Shown here piece after piece: positions 8,980 to 15,550 of a stretch of 28,064 nt of DNA. Source of the DNA: Treponema sp. (GTDB lineage Bacteria > Spirochaetota > Spirochaetia > Treponematales > Treponemataceae). The stretch lies in assembly GCA_016294105.1 (NCBI GenBank), contig JAEDCN010000033.1:1-28064 (forward strand). The letters run 5' to 3'. Position 1 is the first letter of the stretch. Each line of letters opens with the position of its first letter. Position numbers and translations under genes: made by a program. The notes under the pieces were generated by a model. The model saw nothing but the letters and a program-made list of their open reading frames with translations. It ran no database searches and had not been told where the DNA came from.

Positions 8980-10563
8980 GTGAAAAAAATAAACTGGGGT
9001 ATTGTGGGAGCTGGTCGGATTGCAGCTTCTTTCACCGAAGCTTTGAAGACTTCCCAGGATTCAGTATGTTATGCAGTTGCATCCCGTAACGGGCAGCGGG
9101 GACAGGAATTTGCCCAAAAGTGGGGCTTTACAAAGGTGTATACTGATTATGACAGCCTCTTTGCAGATGAAGCTGTTGATGCAGTGTATATTGCCACCCC
9201 CCATATGAATCATGCAGCCTTGTCCATTGCCGCATTAAAGGCGGGAAAGGCGGTTCTGTGCGAAAAGGCTGCCACAGTAAACGCTCGTGAATTACAGGAT
9301 GTGTATCAGGTGGTGTCTGAAACAAATGGACTATACGTAGAAGCCCTGTGGACAAAGTTTAATCCCACCTTCCGCAAGGCTTTGGAATGGGTGTCTGCTG
9401 GCCGCATTGGAAAGTTGAAGGCTATTTACGCTGATTTTTGTATTGCTCGAACTGCTGATCCTGTGTATTCCGATCCAGAATATCCCATGAATCGCCTCTA
9501 TGATATAAACCTGGCTGGTGGTGCCTTGCTTGACGTGGGAATTTATCCTGTAACGGCAGCTCTTTCCCTGGTGGAGGCTGCTGCCTTGAATCCCGACGAC
9601 GAAAAATCCTTGTATCCCGACAAAATCGAGGCTGTAGCCCGCATGACAGAAACTGGGGTGGATGCCTTTGACAGCATTTCGCTAAAAATTGGGGACGTTG
9701 TAGCAAACCTGACCTGTTCCATCGACACAGAATGTGGTTCCGTGCTGAAGGAAGCCCGCATTGTGGGAACCGAGGGAACCATTATTCTTCCCTATTTCTG
9801 GATGGCTCAGGAAGCCCAGCTGATTTCCAATCAAGAGTCAGTGGTGGAGGACTTCTCCCATCCCTTTGCAGTGAACGGCTATGAATACGAGATTGAAGAA
9901 TTCTGTAATTGCATGAAAACCAGGGAAGCAGGTCTTTTGATAAAGGAATCCATGCTCCACACCCATAGTCAGAGTTTGCGAGTAATCCGCGTGTTGGATG
10001 CCATCCGCAGCAAGATTGGCTTGGTGTATCCCTTTGAAGATAGCGGCTACGTGATTAAGGAAGAAACCCAAAGTCCCGTGGAGGTTGCTGGCAAGGGAGT
10101 ACGATCAAAGCCTAATGAAATTACTGTGTATACTGATGGCGGCTGCTCTGGCAATCCAGGTCCTGGAGGCTGGGGCTGCGTGATTTTGGCTGATAAGGTG
10201 GAATACACCGTTTCTGGTGGAGAAGCCCTGACTACCAATAACCGCATGGAATTGAGTGCTGCCATTGCTGCTCTTTCTGCCATTGACCAGAATCCTGAGT
10301 GGCGAAAACAGGCTATCACCGTTCACATTGACAGTCAGTATGTGAAAAACGGTATTACCTCTTGGATTCGTTCCTGGAAAAAAAACGGTTGGAAGAACTC
10401 TGAAAAGCAGCCCGTAAAGAATCGTGATTTATGGGAAATCCTTGACGAATTAAATGCCAAGCTGAATGTAAATTGGAAGTGGGTAAAAGGCCATTCCGGC
10501 AACAAGTATAATGACTTGTGCGATTCCTTGGCCACCAAGGAAGCTGCAAAGTATAGCAGATAA
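8980..10563 (+). CDS. Fusion of Gfo/Idh/MocA oxidoreductase and RNase HI
   Basis: A single 527-residue frame. Residues 1 to about 335 are a Gfo/Idh/MocA-family NAD(P)-dependent dehydrogenase: Rossmann motif GIVGAGRIA (7-15), the ATPHMNH segment, an EKA segment with the catalytic-type lysine, and GGALLDVGIYPV, closest in pattern to the dihydrodiol dehydrogenase-like branch. Its substrate is unknown. After a linker of about 45 residues, residues 380-527 are a complete RNase HI: TDGGCSGNPGPGGWG, with the carboxylates Asp386, Glu424, Asp451 and Asp515 and the catalytic His505 (KGHSG) all present. RNase HI removes RNA from RNA-DNA hybrids. The start is GTG with GGAG six bases before it. Two unrelated enzymes in one polypeptide is unusual; no stop, frameshift or internal start with a clear ribosome-binding site was seen at the junction. 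It is monocistronic, divergent from groEL, with its own terminator. Confidence 0.9.
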   Translation: MKKINWGIVGAGRIAASFTEALKTSQDSVCYAVASRNGQRGQEFAQKWGFTKVYTDYDSLFADEAVDAVYIATPHMNHAALSIAALKAGKAVLCEKAATVNARELQDVYQVVSETNGLYVEALWTKFNPTFRKALEWVSAGRIGKLKAIYADFCIARTADPVYSDPEYPMNRLYDINLAGGALLDVGIYPVTAALSLVEAAALNPDDEKSLYPDKIEAVARMTETGVDAFDSISLKIGDVVANLTCSIDTECGSVLKEARIVGTEGTIILPYFWMAQEAQLISNQESVVEDFSHPFAVNGYEYEIEEFCNCMKTREAGLLIKESMLHTHSQSLRVIRVLDAIRSKIGLVYPFEDSGYVIKEETQSPVEVAGKGVRSKPNEITVYTDGGCSGNPGPGGWGCVILADKVEYTVSGGEALTTNNRMELSAAIAALSAIDQNPEWRKQAITVHIDSQYVKNGITSWIRSWKKNGWKNSEKQPVKNRDLWEILDELNAKLNVNWKWVKGHSGNKYNDLCDSLATKEAAKYSR

Positions 10564-10578
10564 ATCCTTTTAAAACGG

Positions 10579-10614
10579 AAAAGCCAGCATCAAGGTGCTG
10601 GCTTTTGCTTTTTT
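10579..10614 (+). terminator. Terminator of the dehydrogenase-RNase HI gene
   Basis: An 11-bp perfect stem (AAAAGCCAGCA at 10579-10589, TGCTGGCTTTT at 10596-10606) with a 6-base loop and then GCTTTTTT. It could also stop the convergent binding-protein gene from the other side, though its T-run there is interrupted. Confidence 0.88.
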
Positions 10615-10628
10615 GTAGGCTTTAAGCC

Positions 10629-10706
10629 TGACGTTAATTACTGTGAATCAGGGCTGATTCTTAATTACTGTGAATCAGGGCTGACTTTTAGTTACTGTGA
10701 ATCAGC
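10629..10706. repeat. Three tandem copies of a ~27-bp unit including the 3' end of the binding-protein gene
   Basis: The unit, read on the plus strand, contains TTACTGTGAATCAG and occurs three times (starting near 10638, 10665 and 10692) with a 26-27-base period. The third copy is the end of the adjacent minus-strand gene (codons for Asp-Ser-Gln and its stop). The spacer in the middle gives a perfect GAATCAG-GG-CTGATTC hairpin. It looks like a tandem duplication of the gene's last codons into the downstream DNA. Confidence 0.8.
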
Positions 10707-11531
10707 GAGAAGGTTTGCTTCACCTACAAACTGGTTGATCTTGTCTTCTGCTACCAAGCGGGCAATGGTTGCATTGATGGCGGCAACAAGCTCAGGACTG
10801 TTCTTCTTAACGGCAACAGCAGATCCACCCTCGTTATCCAAGAAGGAGTAAGAAGCCAGAACCAAGTCGGGATTGCGCTTTACGTAGGCATCGGCTACAG
10901 GCAACTCAGCAATTACAGCTTCAATCTTGTTGTTCTTTACTTCCATAATCAAATCGGGCAATGCTCCCAATTCTTTAATCTGAGGATGGTTTTCATCCAA
11001 GGCAGCTCCAGTTACACCCTTAATCTGTTCCTTGGCAATACCAACCTGAATTGCACCACGCTGGGCTCCAATCAGTACGTCCTTGAGGGAAGCTGCATCT
11101 TTACCATACTTTGCTTCATCGGCTACACGGATAACAGCTCCATGTACAGCCTGATAGTAGATTTCAGAGAAATCCACATTCTGGCGGCGCTCCTCGGTGG
11201 GAGTCATTCCAGAAATAACCATATCTACGTTGCCGGAAACGAGAGCTGCCAAAAGTCCGTCAAAGCTCATGTCCTTAATTTCCAGCTCAACGCCCAAATC
11301 CTTGGCAATTTCTTTTGCCAACTCAATGTCGAAACCTACGATGGTATCCTTTCCATCAACCAGTGCGTGGAACTCGTAGGGAGGATAGTCGGCAGAAGTT
11401 CCCAGGATAATCTTTCCAGATGCCTTGATTTTTTCCAATGAGGATACGGCCTTTGAATCCTTTGCTCCACCAGCCACAACAGGGAAAATTACCATGAGGG
11501 CGGCGAGAATAGCCAATGTTCTTCTAAGCAT
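10692..11531 (-). CDS. Periplasmic amino-acid-binding protein (SBP family 3)
   Basis: A 279-residue solute-binding protein of the polar amino-acid ABC transporter type. A signal peptide (MLRRTLAILAALMVIFPVVA) is followed by the family-3 fold: GTSADYPPYEF near 44-54, GFDIELAKEIAKDLGVELE, the SFDGLLAALVSGNVDMVISGMTPT hinge stretch, and RRQNVDFSEIYY. It is probably specific for an amino acid, but the ligand cannot be told. There is no lipobox cysteine, so the protein should be soluble in the periplasm, unlike most spirochaetal binding proteins, which are lipoproteins. No permease or ATPase gene is adjacent. The ATG has TTTGGAGG six bases upstream. The last residues (DSQ) are coded by the first copy of a downstream tandem repeat. 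Confidence 0.9.
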   Translation of the reverse strand: MLRRTLAILAALMVIFPVVAGGAKDSKAVSSLEKIKASGKIILGTSADYPPYEFHALVDGKDTIVGFDIELAKEIAKDLGVELEIKDMSFDGLLAALVSGNVDMVISGMTPTEERRQNVDFSEIYYQAVHGAVIRVADEAKYGKDAASLKDVLIGAQRGAIQVGIAKEQIKGVTGAALDENHPQIKELGALPDLIMEVKNNKIEAVIAELPVADAYVKRNPDLVLASYSFLDNEGGSAVAVKKNSPELVAAINATIARLVAEDKINQFVGEANLLADSQ

Positions 11532-11562
11532 TATAATGCCTCCAAAATATAATTATAGCCAC

Positions 11563-11590
11563 AGTATACTGATATAGTGTTTCTTTGCAA
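11563..11590 (-). promoter_or_regulatory. Promoter for the amino-acid-binding protein
   Basis: On the minus strand: -35 TTGCAA (11590-11585), 16-base spacer, -10 TATACT (11568-11563). The -10 lies within a perfect 10-bp palindrome CAGTATACTG (11562-11571), which may be fortuitous or an operator. A second possible -10, TATAAT, lies closer to the gene. Confidence 0.5.
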
Positions 11591-11624
11591 GGTACAACTA
11601 AAAGGATTTTATTGGGACAGGATT

Positions 11625-11666
11625 AAAAAAGGTGATGACTAGCAAATGCCTCAGCCATCACCTTTT
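11625..11666 (-). terminator. Terminator of perR-katG
   Basis: An 11-bp stem (AAAAGGTGATG at 11627-11637, CATCACCTTTT at 11656-11666) with an 18-base loop, followed on the minus strand by a T-run. It begins about 9 bases after the katG stop. Confidence 0.82.
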
Positions 11667-11674
11667 CGTTACGA

Positions 11675-13900
11675 TTATTTTACATCGAATCTATCTGCGT
11701 TCATTACCTTGTTCCAGGCGGTGATAAAGTCGGCTAGGAACTTGTTCTGGGAATCGTCACAGGCATACACCTCAGCATAGGAACGTAACTCGGAATTGGA
11801 GCCAAAAATCAAGTCGGCTCGGCGGGCTGTCCAAGCCTTCTGTCCAGTGGTACGGTCTGTAGCCTGGAAGAGGCTGGGATTTCCTGCCACTGGCTTCCAT
11901 GCGTAGCGAATGTCCAGCACATTCACAAAGAAGTCATTGGTGAGGACTCCTGGACGGTTAGTAAAGACACCTTCTGGAGCCTGGTTGTAGTTCACATCCA
12001 GCACTCTCAGTCCACCCAGCAATACTGTCATCTGGGGAGCGGTCAGTCCCAGAAGCTGGGCTCTGTCCACCAGCAATTCCTCGTCGGACACGGATTCAAG
12101 GTTTGTCCCTGATTTGCGGTAGTTGCGGAATCCGTCAGCCTTGGGCTCCAGTACCCCAAAGGAGCGAACATCAGTCTGTTCCTGGCTGGCATCGGTACGG
12201 CCAGGGATGAAGGGCACGGTTACTGTGGCTCCAGCCTTTCGTGCAGCTTCTTCAATTCCAGCAGCTCCACCAAGTACAATCAAGTCTGCCAAGGAAATCT
12301 TCTTGCCACCAGCAGCTCCATTGAATTCAGCCTGAATCTTTTCCAATGTCTCCAATACCTTTGCCAGTTGACTGGGCTGGTTTACCTCCCAATCCTTCTG
12401 GGGAGCAAGACGAATGCGGGCACCATTGGCACCACCACGCTTGTCGGAACCACGGAAGGTTGAAGCTGAGGCCCAAGCTGTGGATACAAGTTGAGAAACA
12501 GTAAGCCCGCTGGCCAAAATCTTTGCCTTCAGAGCTGCAATGTCGGCCTCATCCACCAGCTGGTGGGTAACAGCAGGAACAGGATCCTGCCAGATCAATT
12601 CCTCTGCAGGAACTTCTGGGCCAAGATAGCGGGAACGAGGGCCCATGTCACGGTGGGTCAACTTGAACCAAGCCCGTGCAAAGGCATCCTGGAATTTTTC
12701 AGGATTGTTCAAAAAGTCCCTGGCGATGGGCTGGTAGATGGGATCAAAACGGAGAGCCAAGTCGGCTGTGGTCATGATGGGGGCATGGGTCTTGCTGGGA
12801 TCGTGGGCATCTACAACAGTTTTTGCAGCTTCAGGATCTGTGGGAACCCACTGGTATGCTCCTGCAGGACTCTTTACCAGATTCCAGTCATACTTGAACA
12901 GCGTCTCCAAATAGCCCATATCCCATTTGGTGGGATTTGGTTTCCAAGCTCCTTCAATACCGCTGGTGATGGTGTCACTACCTTTACCAGTACCGAATTT
13001 ATTGTTCCAGCCCAAGCCCATTTCTTCAATGGAGGCTCCTTCTGGCTCTGGTCCCACATTAGCAGCATCTCCTGCTCCGTGGGTTTTACCAAAGGTATGA
13101 CCACCAGCAATGAGAGCAACGGTTTCCTCATCATTCATGCCCATTCTTCCAAAGGTGGTGCGGATGTCACGGCCAGAAGCCACTGCATCAGGCATACCGT
13201 TGGGGCCTTCGGGATTTACGTAAATCAATCCCATCTGTACAGCTGCCAAGGGATTGTCCAGCTTGCGGTCGCCAGTGTAGCGATTGTCATCAAGCCACTT
13301 CTTTTCTGAACCCCAGTATACGTCCTCTTGGGGTTGCCATACATCCTCTCGTCCGCCAGCAAATCCAAAGGTCTTAAAGCCCATGGATTCCAAAGCACAG
13401 TTTCCAGCCAGAATCATCAAGTCTGCCCAGGACAGAGCCTTGCCGTACTTCTTTTTGATGGGCCACAGTAGGCGGCGTGCCTTGTCTAGGTTGGCGTTGT
13501 CTGGCCAGCTATTGAGGGGGGCAAAACGCTGAGTTCCGTCGCAGGCTCCTCCACGGCCGTCTCCCATTCGATAGGTTCCAGCACTATGCCAGGCCATACG
13601 GATGAATAGGGGACCGTAATGACCATAGTCTGCTGGCCACCAGTCCTGAGAGGTGGTCATAAGTTCAAAGATGTCCTTTTTTACTGCAGCCAAGTCAAGC
13701 TTCTTGAATTCCTGTGCATAGTTAAAGTCCTTGTCCATGGGATTGCTCAGTTCTGAATTCTGACGCAAAATTCCCAGATTCAGTTGGTTTGGCCACCAGT
13801 CCTTGTTGGTGGTACCGCCACTAGATACTACAGGATTGTGGTGGATTCCAGCAGCAGGATTTGCACTCATTCCTGTTACAGGACACTTCTTCTCTTCCAT
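11675..13900 (-). CDS. katG: Catalase-peroxidase KatG
   Basis: A 741-residue bifunctional haem catalase-peroxidase, complete with both the active N-terminal and the structural C-terminal peroxidase-like halves. The distal pocket is RMAWHSAGTYR with Arg101, Trp104 and His105. The Met-Tyr-Trp adduct residues are present as Trp104, Tyr227 (GLIYVNPEG) and Met253 (FGRMGMNDEE), and the proximal haem ligand is His268 (GGHTFGKTHG). It destroys hydrogen peroxide and reduces organic peroxides. The frame continues 18 codons upstream, but the ATG at 13900 has a perfect AAGGAGG eight bases before it and matches the family N-terminus, so that is the start. It lies 31 bases after perR, in one operon. KatG is not universal in treponemes, so acquisition is possible, though its composition does not stand out. 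Confidence 0.97.
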   Translation of the reverse strand: MEEKKCPVTGMSANPAAGIHHNPVVSSGGTTNKDWWPNQLNLGILRQNSELSNPMDKDFNYAQEFKKLDLAAVKKDIFELMTTSQDWWPADYGHYGPLFIRMAWHSAGTYRMGDGRGGACDGTQRFAPLNSWPDNANLDKARRLLWPIKKKYGKALSWADLMILAGNCALESMGFKTFGFAGGREDVWQPQEDVYWGSEKKWLDDNRYTGDRKLDNPLAAVQMGLIYVNPEGPNGMPDAVASGRDIRTTFGRMGMNDEETVALIAGGHTFGKTHGAGDAANVGPEPEGASIEEMGLGWNNKFGTGKGSDTITSGIEGAWKPNPTKWDMGYLETLFKYDWNLVKSPAGAYQWVPTDPEAAKTVVDAHDPSKTHAPIMTTADLALRFDPIYQPIARDFLNNPEKFQDAFARAWFKLTHRDMGPRSRYLGPEVPAEELIWQDPVPAVTHQLVDEADIAALKAKILASGLTVSQLVSTAWASASTFRGSDKRGGANGARIRLAPQKDWEVNQPSQLAKVLETLEKIQAEFNGAAGGKKISLADLIVLGGAAGIEEAARKAGATVTVPFIPGRTDASQEQTDVRSFGVLEPKADGFRNYRKSGTNLESVSDEELLVDRAQLLGLTAPQMTVLLGGLRVLDVNYNQAPEGVFTNRPGVLTNDFFVNVLDIRYAWKPVAGNPSLFQATDRTTGQKAWTARRADLIFGSNSELRSYAEVYACDDSQNKFLADFITAWNKVMNADRFDVK

Positions 13901-13931
13901 AAAATATTCCTCCTTAATGGGTGACTTTATA

Positions 13932-14363
13932 TCAAAGGCAGTCTGGACAGACACCTTTAAAATACACGTCTTGTTGTTTGATGAGAAAATTATTTAAACT
14001 GCTGAAGTGGGTATCATTCAACTCCACTTCAAAGTTATAGATCTTTCCACAGCGCTCGCATTTGAAATGGCCGTGAAAATCTGTAATGATGTCATAGCGA
14101 GCTTCATTATTTTCTATTTGCAACTCTTTTACTATTCCAATTTCCACTAGAGTTTTCAAAGTATTGTAGACTGTAGCCTTGGAAAGGGTTGGAATTTCTT
14201 CCACGAGACTGAGGTAAATTTGTTCCACTGAGGGATGACAGTGATGGGAAACAAGGTATTCTAGAACTTTCAGTCGTTGGTAAGAAAGACTAAGCCCCCT
14301 TTCTTGCAAAATAGCTGTTAAGTCCTCCAGCAAAGGCATGGTATATTTTATTTCATTTGCCAT
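13932..14363 (-). CDS. perR: PerR-type peroxide-sensing Fur-family repressor
   Basis: A 143-residue Fur-family regulator. An N-terminal winged helix is followed by a dimerisation domain with a structural zinc site, CERC (Cys102, Cys105) and CPDC (Cys139, Cys142). By alignment to Bacillus PerR from memory (offset +6), the regulatory metal ligands would be His43, Asp91, His97, His99 and Asn110; the last replaces Asp104. PerR senses peroxide by metal-catalysed oxidation of two histidines, then leaves DNA. Assignment as PerR rather than Fur or Zur rests mainly on context: it is upstream of katG in one operon and a perfect Per box overlaps its promoter. The frame extends to 14414, but the ATG at 14363 has AAAGGA seven bases before it and gives the family length. 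It is expected to be autoregulated. Confidence 0.88.
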   Translation of the reverse strand: MANEIKYTMPLLEDLTAILQERGLSLSYQRLKVLEYLVSHHCHPSVEQIYLSLVEEIPTLSKATVYNTLKTLVEIGIVKELQIENNEARYDIITDFHGHFKCERCGKIYNFEVELNDTHFSSLNNFLIKQQDVYFKGVCPDCL

Positions 14364-14392
14364 CAATTTTTCCTTTTGTAAATAATAATTTA

Positions 14393-14421
14393 AGTATAGT
14401 AAAATACTTATCAAATATCAA
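14393..14421 (-). promoter_or_regulatory. Promoter for perR-katG
   Basis: On the minus strand: -35 TTGATA (14421-14416), 17-base spacer, -10 TATACT (14398-14393). The start is expected near 14386, giving a leader of about 23 bases. The -35 is covered by the 35-bp palindrome containing the Per box, so repressor binding would block polymerase. Confidence 0.72.
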
Positions 14422-14447
14422 ATTATAATGATTATAATTTGATATTT
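14413..14447. promoter_or_regulatory. Per box within a 35-bp perfect palindrome
   Basis: The core TTATAATGATTATAA (14423-14437) equals the published PerR consensus TTATAATNATTATAA at every position. The symmetry extends to 17 bases on each side of the central G30 (14413-14429 against 14431-14447) with no mismatch. It overlaps the perR -35 element and sits between perR-katG and the divergent opp operon. Confidence 0.85.
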
Positions 14448-14456
14448 ATAATCAAA

Positions 14457-14471
14457 TAATAATGATTATAA
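14457..14471. promoter_or_regulatory. Second Per box on the opp side
   Basis: TAATAATGATTATAA matches the PerR consensus at 14 of 15 positions (second base differs). Its centre is 34 bases, about three helical turns, from the centre of the first box, so two PerR dimers could bind the same face of the DNA. It is nearer to the oppB side. Confidence 0.65.
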
Positions 14472-14540
14472 ATTATTTTGTCTACCAAGAAATTAAGATT
14501 ATTTAAAAGAAAAAATTATTTATTTCGCCAATCTTCTATA

Positions 14541-14569
14541 TTGAAGATAAAGAGTAAATCCTATAAAAT
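14541..14569 (+). promoter_or_regulatory. Weak candidate promoter for the opp operon
   Basis: TTGAAG (14541-14546), 17-base spacer, TAAAAT (14564-14569), about 32 bases before the oppB ATG. The region is so AT-rich that other pairs could be drawn, including one overlapping the Per boxes, so this is tentative. A small hairpin TCTTC/GAAGA overlaps the -35. Confidence 0.3.
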
Positions 14570-14600
14570 TATGCGAATAATTATTTACAGGATGTACAAG

Positions 14601-15548
14601 ATGGGAAAATACTTGATTAAGCGGGTGTTGATGGCTGTATTTACAGTTTTTTTAGTAGCCACCGTCACCTTCTTCCTGATGAATGCAGTGCCAGGAAATC
14701 CTTGGCTCAGCGACAAAACACCACCCCAAAGCGTTATTGATGCATTGAATGCAAAGTATGGTTTAGATAAGCCTCTTCCAGAGCAATATCTTCGTTACAT
14801 GGGAAATTTGCTACAGGGGGATTTTGGAGCTTCTATTAAGATGTCTAAGAATAGGCCTGTATTGGAAATGATTACAGAAAAGTTTCCAATTTCTGCCAGC
14901 CTTGGTATTGTGGCTGTAGCTTGGGCTACTTTAGTGGGAATTCCCCTCGGTTGTCTTGCAGCCTATCGACGAGGAAAGATAATAGATAGTGTTCTTCGTG
15001 TGGTGACTACCTTGGGAGTTTCTCTTCCTAGCTTTGTTGTTGCCACTACCTTGATGGTCTTATTCTGTGGAGGTATTCCTGCTCTCCATTTCTTTCCTAA
15101 TACCTTTTCTGCAGCTAACGGTATCCGTGGTTACGTATTGCCCTGCTTCTGTCTCGGTTTATATCCCATGTGTTATATTGCCAGACTGACTCGGTCTTCT
15201 ATGCTGGATGCCATCAATCAAGAATACATCAAAACAGCCTATGCCAAGGGACTTGCCGTAGTGCCCATCGTTTTTAAACACGCCCTGCGAAATGCCTTGA
15301 TTCCCGTTATTACCTACATTGGCCCCCTTACCGCCTTTACCCTGTGCGGTGGATTCGTGGTAGAAAATGTTTTTGGTATTCCTGGTTTGGGAAAGGCATT
15401 CGTTCAGTCTATTACCGCCTTGGACTATCCCATGATTATGGGAACTGCCATCTTCTTGGCAACCTTCATTGTGGTGATGAATCTTTTTGTAGACATTATG
15501 TATAAGGTGGTAGATCCCCGCATCAATCTGACCCAGGGAGCAAGCTGA
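14601..15548 (+). CDS. oppB: Oligopeptide ABC transporter permease OppB
   Basis: A 315-residue inner-membrane permease of the oligopeptide/dipeptide/nickel importer family. It starts MGKYLIKRVLMAVFTVFLVATVTFFLMNAVPGNPW, the standard first transmembrane helix and PG(N)P motif of OppB/DppB, and has five further membrane segments. The cytoplasmic EAA-type loop is around IKTAYAKGLAVVPIVFKHALRNALIPV, which couples to the ATPases. An in-frame TTG at 14478 would add 41 residues of basic, AT-rich coding; I reject it because the ATG at 14601 has AGGA at 8 bases and gives the family N-terminus. It is the first gene of oppBCDF. Substrate could be peptides or another small molecule; family membership is certain, specificity is not. 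Confidence 0.9.
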   Translation: MGKYLIKRVLMAVFTVFLVATVTFFLMNAVPGNPWLSDKTPPQSVIDALNAKYGLDKPLPEQYLRYMGNLLQGDFGASIKMSKNRPVLEMITEKFPISASLGIVAVAWATLVGIPLGCLAAYRRGKIIDSVLRVVTTLGVSLPSFVVATTLMVLFCGGIPALHFFPNTFSAANGIRGYVLPCFCLGLYPMCYIARLTRSSMLDAINQEYIKTAYAKGLAVVPIVFKHALRNALIPVITYIGPLTAFTLCGGFVVENVFGIPGLGKAFVQSITALDYPMIMGTAIFLATFIVVMNLFVDIMYKVVDPRINLTQGAS

Positions 15549-15550
15549 TT

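Noticed and set aside
8867..8980. CIRCE element before groEL
   Set aside because: No TTAGCACTC/GAGTGCTAA match on either strand; only an unrelated inverted repeat is present.
10629..10706. Possible CRISPR array
   Set aside because: Only three units in direct tandem with no unique spacers, and one is part of a gene.
12491..13309. 272-codon plus-strand frame opposite katG, and the 242-codon frame at 3762-4490 opposite rimO
   Set aside because: Both lie fully or mostly inside certain genes on the other strand and show no family pattern.
14478..14600. N-terminal extension of OppB from a TTG start
   Set aside because: It would add basic, AT-rich residues to a normal OppB N-terminus; the ATG at 14601 has a good ribosome-binding site.
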